A program made the position numbers and the translations under genes. The notes under the pieces are model-generated. The model made no database searches. It saw only the letters and a program-made list of their open reading frames with translations, and was not told where the DNA came from. Below are positions 43,378-51,047 of a stretch of DNA of 64,000 bases, in pieces (the first letter of the stretch is position 1; each line of letters starts with the position of its first letter). The stretch is from Cellulosimicrobium cellulans (GTDB taxonomy: Bacteria > Actinomycetota > Actinomycetes > Actinomycetales > Cellulomonadaceae). Location: contig NZ_JAFGYF010000013.1 in the NCBI RefSeq assembly GCF_016921195.1, forward strand, positions 1 through 64,000. Direction: 5' to 3'.

Positions 43378-44454
43378 TCAGCCGCGCGCGGCGACCGAGC
43401 GCCAGATCGCCGCGTGCTGGGCGGCGCTGCGCTCCCACGTGAACGTCGCGGCGCGCTCGCGCCCGCGCCCGACGAGCGCCTCGACCTCGGCGTCGCGCGT
43501 CGTCACCCACAGCAAGGCCTCCGCGAGGCTCGCGCCGTCCGGCTCGGCGAGCACGCCGCCGTCGCCCACGACCTCGGGCAGCGAGCTGGTGCGCGCCGCG
43601 ACCACCGGGACCCCGGCCGCCATGGCCTCGAGGGCGGGGAGCCCGAACCCCTCGTAGCGCGACGGCACGACGACCGCCGCAGCGCCGGCGACGAGCCCCG
43701 GCATCAGCTCGCCCGGCAGCCGACCGACGAGCCGCGTGCCGGGCAGGTCGGCGAACAGCGCCGTGCGCCGCGGGTGGGGCGGCCCGCTCATGACGAGCGT
43801 GAGGTCGGGTCGCGCGGAGCGGACGGCGGTCCACGCGACCGCGAGCTCCTCGAGGTTCTTGCGCCGCGACGCACCGCCGGCGTGCAGCACGTACGGGCCG
43901 TCCACCCCGAGCGTTGCGAGAGGCTCGCGGGGGAGCGGCGCGGCGGAGAAGTAGACCGGGTCGACGCCGTTGTAGGCCACGGCCGGCCGCTCGGCGAGCC
44001 CGAGGACGTCGGCGGCCTCGTCCGCGCTGAACTCCGACACGCACACGACGGCCGCCGCGCGACGGACCTCCTCGGCGGCGGCGCGGACCGGCGCGGACTC
44101 GTCGTCGTAGCGCCACGACACGACGTCCTGCACGGCGACGACGTCGCGCGTCGGGTGGGGCGGCAGGTCGAGCCCCACGCGGTGCACGACGGCGCTGCGC
44201 GGGTACACCGCGCGGCCGACGGCCCGGCGCGCCGCCGGCCCCGCGGAGCCGAGGCGCCCGAGCGGGAGCCGGTGGGTCCCGGCGAGCGGGGAGCGGAGCG
44301 AGCGGAAGACGGCGCGGTCGACGGACCACGGGCCGGTCGCGCCGGCGGACCCGTCCGCGAGCGCCGTCGCCGCGCGCGCCGCGACCTCCTCCTGGTACAC
44401 CTGGGCCCCCATCGGGACCTCGACCGCGACGGTCGCGACGACGAGCTGCGGCAT
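43378..44454 (-). CDS. glycosyltransferase family 4, mannosyltransferase-like
   Basis: A 358-residue GT4. AVQDVVSWRYDDESAP, VVCVSEFSADEAADVLGLAE, VAYNGVDPVYFSAAPLP, YVLHAGGASRRKNLEELAVA and PSRYEGFGLPALEAMAAGVP (E-x7-E) are the usual landmarks and resemble WbdA/WbdB-like mannosyltransferases. ATG 44454 starts MPQLVVATVAVEVPMG; an upstream ATG would add 27 non-conserved residues. It is convergent with the glycoside hydrolase gene (26-bp gap) and divergent from the next GT. Confidence 0.88.
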   Translation of the reverse strand: MPQLVVATVAVEVPMGAQVYQEEVAARAATALADGSAGATGPWSVDRAVFRSLRSPLAGTHRLPLGRLGSAGPAARRAVGRAVYPRSAVVHRVGLDLPPHPTRDVVAVQDVVSWRYDDESAPVRAAAEEVRRAAAVVCVSEFSADEAADVLGLAERPAVAYNGVDPVYFSAAPLPREPLATLGVDGPYVLHAGGASRRKNLEELAVAWTAVRSARPDLTLVMSGPPHPRRTALFADLPGTRLVGRLPGELMPGLVAGAAAVVVPSRYEGFGLPALEAMAAGVPVVAARTSSLPEVVGDGGVLAEPDGASLAEALLWVTTRDAEVEALVGRGRERAATFTWERSAAQHAAIWRSVAARG

Positions 44455-44522
44455 CGGGAGGGTCCCCCTCGGGGCGTGGTGCGCGGTGGGTGCGGCACGG
44501 TCGGGACGACCGGAGCGGTCGG

Positions 44523-44539
44523 TAGAGTGGCCCACTCTA
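44523..44539. promoter_or_regulatory. symmetrical TAGAGTGG/CCACTCTA element between divergent GT genes
   Basis: A perfect 8-bp inverted repeat around one base. Each strand reads TAGAGT, so it could be two overlapping -10 boxes of a bidirectional promoter or an operator. Predicted starts lie about 73 nt (minus) and 100 nt (plus) before the two genes. Confidence 0.55.
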
Positions 44540-44572
44540 GTGGCGCGGGCGCCCCGCCGGACCTGCGGGAGC

Positions 44573-44590
44573 GGGTGATGAGCGGGTGAT
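44573..44590 (+). promoter_or_regulatory. two GGGTGAT sites, 10 bp apart
   Basis: GGGTGATG at 44573 and GGGTGATC at 44583 lie one helical turn apart in the divergent region. The first is 34 bp upstream of the minus-strand TAGAGT box, the same distance and orientation as the 39845 site relative to the exporter promoter. Confidence 0.4.
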
Positions 44591-44633
44591 CGTGGACCGG
44601 GCGCGGGACGTCCCGCGAGAGGGTGAGGGACGC

Positions 44634-45827
44634 ATGGCAGGGCGTCGTCGGGTGGCGCTGGTGGCGAGCTCGTTCGACCCGCACACGGGGGGCGTCGAGT
44701 CGCACGTGCGCCACGTCGCGCGCGTGCTGGCGGCTCGCGGGAGCGCGGTGGAGGTCTGGACCGTCGACCGCGGCGAACGGCTCGGCACGCGCCGCGTCGA
44801 CGGCGTCCTCGTGCGCTACCTGCCGACCCCGCAGCCGTCGAGCCGGCCCGGCGACGTCGCCCGGTTCGCCCTGGCCGCGCCAGGGGCCGCGCTCGCGTGG
44901 GGCCGGGCGTTCCGGGCGTTCCGGCCCGACGTGCTCCACGTGCAGTGCTTCGGCCCGAACGGCGCGTACGCCCTCGGCGTGCGCACGCTCACGCGGACGC
45001 CGCTCGTGGTCAGCTCGCACGGGGAGACCTTCGCGGACGACCATGCCGTGTTCGAGCGCTCGCGGCTGCTGCGTGCGGCGCTGGAGCGCTCGATCGGCGT
45101 CGCGGGTGCGGTGACGGGATGCTCGCGCGTCGTCGCGGACGACCTGGTCCGCTTCGGCGCGCCGGACGCCGTGGTCGTCCCGAACGGCGTCGACCTCGCC
45201 GGGCACGACGTGGTCGATCACCGTCCGGAGGACGACGTGCGCGAGCCCGTGGTCGTCGCGGTGGGACGGATCGAGCACGTCAAGGGGTTCGACCTGCTCG
45301 TGGACGCGTTCGCGTCCTCGCCGCTGCGCGACCGGGCGCGGCTCGTGGTCGTGGGCGACGGGAGCGAGGCGGGCGCGCTGCGCCGCCGGGTCGCGTCGGC
45401 TGGGCTGACGGACCGCGTCGAGCTGCCCGGGCGGCTCGACCCGTCCGAGGTCGCGGCCCGCCTCGCGGGTGCGGACGTGGTCGTCGTGCCGAGCCGCGCG
45501 GACGCCGCCCCGCTCGTCGTCCTCGAGGCGTGGCGGTCGGGCCGGCCGCTCGTGGCGACCGTGCGGGGCGGGCCCCCGGAGATCGTCACCGACGGCGTCG
45601 ACGGCGTCCTCGTGGACCCTCAGGACACGCAGGCGCTCGCAGCCGCCGTGCTCGGCCTGCTCGACGACCCGGAGCGCGCGGGGCGGATCGGTGCCGCCGG
45701 GCGCCGGCGGGTCGAGGACTTCACGTGGGAGCGCGTCGTGGACCGCTACGAGGCGCTCTACGCAGGGCTCGCCGAGGTCAGCGTGAGGAGTCGCCGACCC
45801 GGGGAGGCTCCGGCGTCCCGTCGGTGA
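44634..45827 (+). CDS. glycosyltransferase family 4
   Basis: A 397-residue GT4. VALVASSFDPHTGGVESHVR starts the acceptor half; VLHVQCFGPNGAYALGVRTL and VVPNGVDLAGHDVV are mid-protein; VVVAVGRIEHVKGFDLLVDA begins the donor half; PSRADAAPLVVLEAWRSGRP is a less typical donor motif. ATG 44634 follows GAGGGTGAGGGA; an upstream in-frame start would add 16 residues. Its last 50 bp overlap the opposing PAP2 gene. Confidence 0.87.
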   Translation: MAGRRRVALVASSFDPHTGGVESHVRHVARVLAARGSAVEVWTVDRGERLGTRRVDGVLVRYLPTPQPSSRPGDVARFALAAPGAALAWGRAFRAFRPDVLHVQCFGPNGAYALGVRTLTRTPLVVSSHGETFADDHAVFERSRLLRAALERSIGVAGAVTGCSRVVADDLVRFGAPDAVVVPNGVDLAGHDVVDHRPEDDVREPVVVAVGRIEHVKGFDLLVDAFASSPLRDRARLVVVGDGSEAGALRRRVASAGLTDRVELPGRLDPSEVAARLAGADVVVVPSRADAAPLVVLEAWRSGRPLVATVRGGPPEIVTDGVDGVLVDPQDTQALAAAVLGLLDDPERAGRIGAAGRRRVEDFTWERVVDRYEALYAGLAEVSVRSRRPGEAPASRR

Positions 45828-46530
45828 CGGAGGGAGCCGCGGCCGGGGGCGTCCCCGCCGCGCGGGCCCCCCGCGGGACGTCGAGCAGCCACACGACGGC
45901 GACCGTGACGGCCGCCGCGACGAGCAGCGAGCCGACGACGTCGCTCGGTCGGTGCGCGTACGTCACCACGGAAGCGAGGGCGGCGACCGACGTCACCCCG
46001 AGCCCGGCCCAGCCTGCGGCCGTCCGCGACGTCGGCCACGGCCACAGGAGCCAGATCGCGACGCACAGGCCGCCGACCACCGCCACGTGCCCGCTCGGGA
46101 AGGTCTGGTGGGCGTAGCCGTACCCGCCGAGGTCGGGTCGCACGAGGACCTCGCGGAGCCCGAGCGCGATCCCGACCGTCCCGAGCACGACGACGACGGC
46201 GGCGACGACGTCGCGCCACGCGCGACGCACGAGCGCGACCACGCCCAGGACGGCGACGACGGCCGCGCACGCCACCGGGAGACCCCGGCGCAGCGCCCCG
46301 GCGAGGTCGCGCCCGGCGTCGTGCAGGGGCGCGAGGGTCCGAAAGGCGCCGGCGTCGGCCTGCTGACCGGCGACGGTGAGGTGCGAGGCCGCCCAGAGCG
46401 CGACGAAGACCGCGACGAGCAGCGCGAGCACCACGAGCAGCGCGGACGGGCGGGGCCGGGCCGGCACGGGGGCCGGCGCCGCAGACGTGGACACGCCCCG
46501 AGCATGACGGAGCAGCAGGGACCGTGTCAC
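45778..46530 (-). CDS. PAP2-family membrane phosphatase
   Basis: A 250-residue phosphatidic acid phosphatase type 2 protein with about five membrane segments. Motif 1 is GLREVLVRP, motif 2 PSGHV (catalytic His) and motif 3 [12 protein letters not shown]. Family members dephosphorylate undecaprenyl pyrophosphate or lipid phosphates, so it may recycle the lipid carrier after polymer transfer. Start is uncertain: GTG 46530 gives 250 residues, GTG 46494 gives 238; neither has a strong ribosome-binding site. The C-terminal tail is Pro/Ala-rich. Confidence 0.83.
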   Translation of the reverse strand: MTRSLLLRHARGVSTSAAPAPVPARPRPSALLVVLALLVAVFVALWAASHLTVAGQQADAGAFRTLAPLHDAGRDLAGALRRGLPVACAAVVAVLGVVALVRRAWRDVVAAVVVVLGTVGIALGLREVLVRPDLGGYGYAHQTFPSGHVAVVGGLCVAIWLLWPWPTSRTAAGWAGLGVTSVAALASVVTYAHRPSDVVGSLLVAAAVTVAVVWLLDVPRGARAAGTPPAAAPSVTDGTPEPPRVGDSSR

Positions 46531-46817
46531 CGGTCGCGAGCGGGCGACGCCGGGTGAAAACGCCGCGTCTCCGTCACGCCGCTCGCCGTCGACGTGTGGG
46601 CGCCGAGGCGTACGCTGGGTTCCGTCGTCCCGCGCGACCCAGCCCGGACCTGTTCACCGCCCTCGGAGAACCTCGGTCCGGGCCGTTCGTGCTGCTCCGT
46701 CGTGTCCGCTGCCCGTCTCCCCGGCGCCACCAACGCCACCAACGTCGCCCACGAGCCTCGCCACCGCGCCCGGGGCTCCGGCGCTCCCGACCACCGTCCT
46801 CGGAGGGACCCCACCGC
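46531..46817 (+). promoter_or_regulatory. mfd upstream region
   Basis: No gene was found. A GGGTGAAAACGCC motif begins at 46552 and a TACGCT -10 candidate lies at 46611-46616, which leaves a leader of about 195 nt before mfd. The leader has no recognised riboswitch. CGGAGGG at 46801-46807 is the mfd ribosome-binding site. Confidence 0.5.
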
Positions 46818-49800
46818 ATGAACCTCACCGGCATCCTGCCCGCGCTGCTCGCCGACCCCGCCGCGACGGCGGCCGTCGAGCACGTGCGCGCCCGTGGCGA
46901 GGCGGACGTGGTCGGCCCGGCGGGCGTGCGTCCGCCCCTGCTCGCCGCGATGGCGGGCGCACGGGCCACCGGCCCGGTCGACGATGACGGGTCGCCGCGC
47001 GACGGCGGGACGGGTGCGGCCTGGGCAGCGGGCTCCCGCCCGCTCGTCGTCGTGACGGCGACCGGGCGTGACGCCGACGAGCTCGCGGCGAGCGTGCGGG
47101 CCTACCTTCCGGACGAGCTGGCCGACGTCGTCGCGGTGCTGCCGAGCTGGGAGACCCTGCCGCACGAGCGGCTGAGCCCGCGCGCGGACACGGTCGCCAA
47201 GCGCATCGCCGTGTTCCGACGCCTCGCGCACCCGGACCCCGAGGTCGGGCCGGCGGGCCCCGTCCGCGTGCTGGTCATGCCGGTGCGCGCGCTCCTTCAG
47301 CCGGTCGTGGACGGGCTGGGCGAGCTCGAGCCGGTCGAGCTGCACGCCGGGTCGACGGCGGACCTCACCGAGGTGGCCGAGCGGCTCGTCGCGGCCGCGT
47401 ACACGCGCGTGGACATGGTCGAGCGCCGCGGCGAGTTCGCCGTGCGCGGCGGGATCCTCGACGTGTTCCCGCCCACCGAGGACCACCCGCTGCGCGTGGA
47501 GTTCTGGGGCGACGAGGTGTCGGAGATCCGCTGGTTCGCGGTCGCGGACCAGCGCAGCCTCGAGATCGCCGAGCACGGGCTGTGGGCGCCGCCGTGCCGC
47601 GAGATCCTGCTGACGGAGTCGGTGCGAGCCCGCGCGGCCGCGCTGGTCGAGGACCTGCCGGGCGCGACGGAGATGCTCGACAAGCTCGCCGCGGGCGTCG
47701 CGGTGGAGGGCATGGAGTCGCTCGCGCCGGTCCTCGTGGACCGCATGGTGCCGGTGCTCGAGCTGGTGCCCGACGACGCGCTGCTCGTCGTGGACGACGC
47801 CGAGCGCGTGCGCCGCCGCGCGCACGACCTCGTCGCGACGACGGAGGAGTTCCTCGCCGCGGCGTGGACGGGCGCCGTCGCGGGCGGCAAGGCGCCCGTC
47901 GACCTGTCGGCGGCGTCGTTCGAGACGTTCGCCGAGGTGCGCGCGGTCGCGCAGCGCCGCGGCCTGGGCTGGTGGACGCTCTCGTCGTTCGCGCTCGACA
48001 ACCCGGACCTGGACGTGGCGCCCGACGAGGGCGCGCCGGCCGGCGCGGGGGACCGCGTGGCGTCGGGCGCGACCGCCCACGTGGGCGAGAGCGCGGACGG
48101 CGTCCCCACCTTCACGATCGGCGCGCGTGACGTCGAGTCCTACCGCGGCGACGTGTCGCGCGCCCTCGACGACGTGCGCGGGCTCCAGCACGCCGGGTGG
48201 CGCCTCGTGCTCACGACCGAGGGCCACGGGCCTGCCAAGCGCATGGTCGAGCAGCTCGGCGCGGTCGACACGCCCGCGCGCCTCGTGCCGCGGCTCGACG
48301 ACGAGCCCGAGGGTGGCATCGTCCTCGTCACCCCGGCGATGGTCGGGAAGGGCTTCGTCGCGCCCGAGCTGCGCCTCGCCGTCTTCTCCGAGGCCGACCT
48401 CACGGGCCGCGCCGGGACGAGCACGCGCGACATGCGCAGGATGCCGAGCCGGCGGCGCAACGTCGTCGACCCGCTCCAGCTCAAGGCGGGCGACTTCGTC
48501 GTGCACGAGCAGCACGGCGTGGGGCGGTTCGTCGAGCTCGTGCAGCGCACGCTCGGCACGGGCGGCAACGCCGCGACGCGCGAGTACCTCGTCATCGAGT
48601 ACGCGTCGAGCAAGCGGGGCCAGCCCGGCGACCGTCTGTTCGTGCCCATGGACCAGCTCGACCAGGTCACCAAGTACACCGGCGGCGAGTCGCCGAGCCT
48701 CAACAAGATGGGCGGCGCGGACTGGGCCAAGACGAAGTCCCGCGCGCGCAAGCACGTCAAGGAGATCGCCGGCGAGCTCATCCGGCTCTACAGCGCCCGC
48801 ATGGCGACGCAGGGCCACGCGTTCGGCCCGGACACGCCGTGGCAGCGCGAGCTCGAGGACGCGTTCGCGTACGTCGAAACGCCCGACCAGCTCGCGACGA
48901 TCGACGAGGTCAAGGCCGACATGGAGAAGACGGTCCCCATGGACCGCCTCGTGTGCGGCGACGTCGGCTACGGCAAGACGGAGATCGCGATCCGCGCGGC
49001 GTTCAAGGCGGTCCAGGACGGCAAGCAGGTCGCGGTGCTCGTGCCGACGACGCTCCTCGTCCAGCAGCACTTCGAGACGTTCTCCGAGCGGTACGCGGGC
49101 TTCCCCGTGACGGTCAAGGCGCTCTCGCGCTTCCAGACGGCCAATGAGTCCGAGGAGGTCGTGGACGGGCTGCGCAAGGGCACGGTCGACGTCGTCATCG
49201 GCACCCACCGGCTCATCACGGGGAGCGTCCGGTTCAAGGACCTGGGGCTCGTCATCATCGACGAGGAGCAGCGGTTCGGCGTCGAGCACAAGGAGACGCT
49301 CAAGCAGCTGCGGACCAACGTGGACGTGCTCGCCATGTCCGCGACCCCGATCCCGCGCACGCTCGAGATGGCGGTCACGGGCATCCGCGAGATGTCGACG
49401 CTCGCGACGCCGCCCGAGGAGCGCCACCCCGTCCTCACCTACGTGGGTGCGTACGAGGAGAAGCAGATCGCGGCCGCGCTGCGCCGCGAGCTGCTGCGCG
49501 AGGGCCAGGTGTTCTACGTGCACAACAAGGTCGAGACGATCGACCGCACGGCGTCGAAGCTGCGCGAGCTCGTGCCCGAGGCCCGCGTCGGTGTGGCCCA
49601 CGGCAAGATGAACGAGCACCAGCTCGACCAGGTGATCCGGGCGTTCTGGGAGAAGGAGCTCGACGTCCTCGTCTGCACGACGATCATCGAGACGGGGCTC
49701 GACATCTCCAACGCGAACACGCTCATCCTCGAGCGCGCGGACATGCTCGGGCTGTCGCAGCTCCATCAGCTCCGCGGTCGCGTGGGTCGCGGGCGCGAGC

Positions 49801-50558
49801 GTGCGTACGCGTACTTCCTCTACCCGCCCGAGCGGCCCCTCACCGAGACCGCGCACGACCGCCTCGCGACCATCGCGGCCCACACCGACCTCGGCGCGGG
49901 CATGCAGGTCGCGATGAAGGACCTCGAGATCCGTGGCGCGGGCAACCTGCTCGGCGGGGAGCAGTCCGGGCACATCGCGGGCGTCGGGTTCGACCTCTAC
50001 GTGCGGATGGTGGGGGAGGCCGTCGCGAACTACCGCGGCGACGGGCCCGAGGAGCAGCCGGAGGTGTCGATCGAGCTCCCGGTCGACGCGCACCTGCCCG
50101 AGTCCTACATCGCGACCGAGCGGCTGCGGCTCGAGGCGTACAAGAAGATCGCCGCCGCGACCGACGCGCCCGAGCTCGCCGAGGTGCGGGCCGAGCTCGT
50201 CGACCGGTACGGCGCGCTGCCCGACGTCGCGTCGGCGCTGTTCGACGTCGCGGACTTCCGCAACCACGCGCGCCGCGCGGGGCTCACGGACGTCACCGCG
50301 CAGGGCAAGTTCATCCGGTTCGCACCGGTCGACCTCGCCGAGTCCGCGCAGCTGCGGCTCAAGCGCCTGTACCCGGGCACGCTGCTCAAGCCCGCGATCC
50401 GCGCGTCCCTCGTGCCCTACCCGACGACGGCGCGCATCGGCGGACGCCCGCTGCGCGGCGCCGAGGTGCTCGAGTGGGCGCGCCAGCTCATCGACGCCGT
50501 GATCCTCGGCGAGGTGAGCGCGGCCGCGAGTGTCGGGACGTCGGCGGCCGCCCGCTGA
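46818..50558 (+). CDS. mfd: transcription-repair coupling factor
   Basis: A 1246-residue Mfd ATPase that removes RNA polymerase stalled at DNA damage and recruits UvrA. N-terminal UvrB-like region ([37 protein letters not shown]), RNA-polymerase-interacting domain ([20 protein letters not shown]), helicase motor with Walker [13 protein letters not shown] (about residues 713-724) and DEEQRFG (about 815-821), and the translocation-in-repair motif around [12 protein letters not shown]. The C-terminal domain is complete. Slightly longer than E. coli Mfd because of Gly/Ala-rich inserts near residues 45-75. ATG 46818 has CGGAGGG upstream. Confidence 0.97.
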   Translation: MNLTGILPALLADPAATAAVEHVRARGEADVVGPAGVRPPLLAAMAGARATGPVDDDGSPRDGGTGAAWAAGSRPLVVVTATGRDADELAASVRAYLPDELADVVAVLPSWETLPHERLSPRADTVAKRIAVFRRLAHPDPEVGPAGPVRVLVMPVRALLQPVVDGLGELEPVELHAGSTADLTEVAERLVAAAYTRVDMVERRGEFAVRGGILDVFPPTEDHPLRVEFWGDEVSEIRWFAVADQRSLEIAEHGLWAPPCREILLTESVRARAAALVEDLPGATEMLDKLAAGVAVEGMESLAPVLVDRMVPVLELVPDDALLVVDDAERVRRRAHDLVATTEEFLAAAWTGAVAGGKAPVDLSAASFETFAEVRAVAQRRGLGWWTLSSFALDNPDLDVAPDEGAPAGAGDRVASGATAHVGESADGVPTFTIGARDVESYRGDVSRALDDVRGLQHAGWRLVLTTEGHGPAKRMVEQLGAVDTPARLVPRLDDEPEGGIVLVTPAMVGKGFVAPELRLAVFSEADLTGRAGTSTRDMRRMPSRRRNVVDPLQLKAGDFVVHEQHGVGRFVELVQRTLGTGGNAATREYLVIEYASSKRGQPGDRLFVPMDQLDQVTKYTGGESPSLNKMGGADWAKTKSRARKHVKEIAGELIRLYSARMATQGHAFGPDTPWQRELEDAFAYVETPDQLATIDEVKADMEKTVPMDRLVCGDVGYGKTEIAIRAAFKAVQDGKQVAVLVPTTLLVQQHFETFSERYAGFPVTVKALSRFQTANESEEVVDGLRKGTVDVVIGTHRLITGSVRFKDLGLVIIDEEQRFGVEHKETLKQLRTNVDVLAMSATPIPRTLEMAVTGIREMSTLATPPEERHPVLTYVGAYEEKQIAAALRRELLREGQVFYVHNKVETIDRTASKLRELVPEARVGVAHGKMNEHQLDQVIRAFWEKELDVLVCTTIIETGLDISNANTLILERADMLGLSQLHQLRGRVGRGRERAYAYFLYPPERPLTETAHDRLATIAAHTDLGAGMQVAMKDLEIRGAGNLLGGEQSGHIAGVGFDLYVRMVGEAVANYRGDGPEEQPEVSIELPVDAHLPESYIATERLRLEAYKKIAAATDAPELAEVRAELVDRYGALPDVASALFDVADFRNHARRAGLTDVTAQGKFIRFAPVDLAESAQLRLKRLYPGTLLKPAIRASLVPYPTTARIGGRPLRGAEVLEWARQLIDAVILGEVSAAASVGTSAAAR

Positions 50559-50564
50559 CGAGAG

Positions 50565-50783
50565 TCAGCGCTTGCGACCGTCGAGGAAGTAGGCGATCGG
50601 GCCGACCCAGTTGACGAGCAGCGCGAGGCCCCACGCGAGCTTGGTGCCGTTGACCTGCTCCGCCGGGCGGCGCAGCAGGTCGCGGTACGCCGCGGCCGTG
50701 AGCGTGACCTGCGCCGCGCCCACGACCCCGACGGCGACCTTCTGACCTCTGGTCAGGTCCTTCCAGCGGCGCTTGGTCCCCAT
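50565..50783 (-). CDS. small PLDc_N-type membrane protein
   Basis: A 72-residue protein with a basic N-terminus (MGTKRRWKDLTRGQKVAVG) and two hydrophobic segments. The second, LALLVNWVGPIAYFLDGRKR, matches the phospholipase D N-terminal (PLDc_N) hairpin found alone in many small actinobacterial proteins. Function unknown. GGAGGAG lies 8 nt before the ATG. It is convergent with mfd, with only 6 bp between the stop codons. Confidence 0.75.
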   Translation of the reverse strand: MGTKRRWKDLTRGQKVAVGVVGAAQVTLTAAAYRDLLRRPAEQVNGTKLAWGLALLVNWVGPIAYFLDGRKR

Positions 50784-50881
50784 GACGTCGTCTCCTCCCG
50801 TGGGTGCGTACCGCTCGACGCTATGCCGTCCGGGCCGACGACGCACGGGTCCCCGCGAGGGCGGCGGGCGCCCACGGGGTG

Positions 50882-50910
50882 GTGACAGCATGCGCCCTGC
50901 TCTGTAAGGT
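50882..50910 (+). promoter_or_regulatory. amylase promoter
   Basis: GTGACA (50882-50887) and TAAGGT (50905-50910) are separated by exactly 17 bp, giving a predicted transcription start near 50917 and a 5' leader of about 130 nt with GAAGGAG before the ATG. Confidence 0.65.
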
Positions 50911-50939
50911 TGCTGCAACATCCGGCAACACTCTGCAAC
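50909..50939 (+). promoter_or_regulatory. operator-like GCAAC repeats over the amylase transcription start
   Basis: GTTGCTGCAAC (50909-50919) is a perfect inverted repeat. GCAAC recurs at 50915, 50925 and 50935, that is, every 10 bp on one DNA face. The element covers the -10 box and the predicted start, so a bound protein would block initiation. LacI-family maltose/amylase repressors of actinobacteria are the likely readers. Confidence 0.6.
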
Positions 50940-51047
50940 GCCGCCGAGTCCGTGCGCCCGACACCCCGGGGCGCAGTCAGCACCGCGCGGCCGTCGCGCG
51001 CTCGATGCCGAGCGTGCCGTCGGCCGCAGCACCTCGAAGGAGCAGCA

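Noticed and set aside
10262-46530. Mobile genomic island with integrase and attachment sites
   Set aside because: No integrase, transposase or flanking direct repeat was found, the only tRNA is 6 kb away on the far side of housekeeping genes, and base composition does not shift.
46531-46817. Riboswitch or small gene in the mfd leader
   Set aside because: No conserved riboswitch core is recognisable, and the short open frames here lack ribosome-binding sites and continue into shadows.
46527-50267. Long minus-strand open frame opposite mfd
   Set aside because: mfd is certain on the plus strand; the antisense frame has no recognisable domain and no ribosome-binding site.
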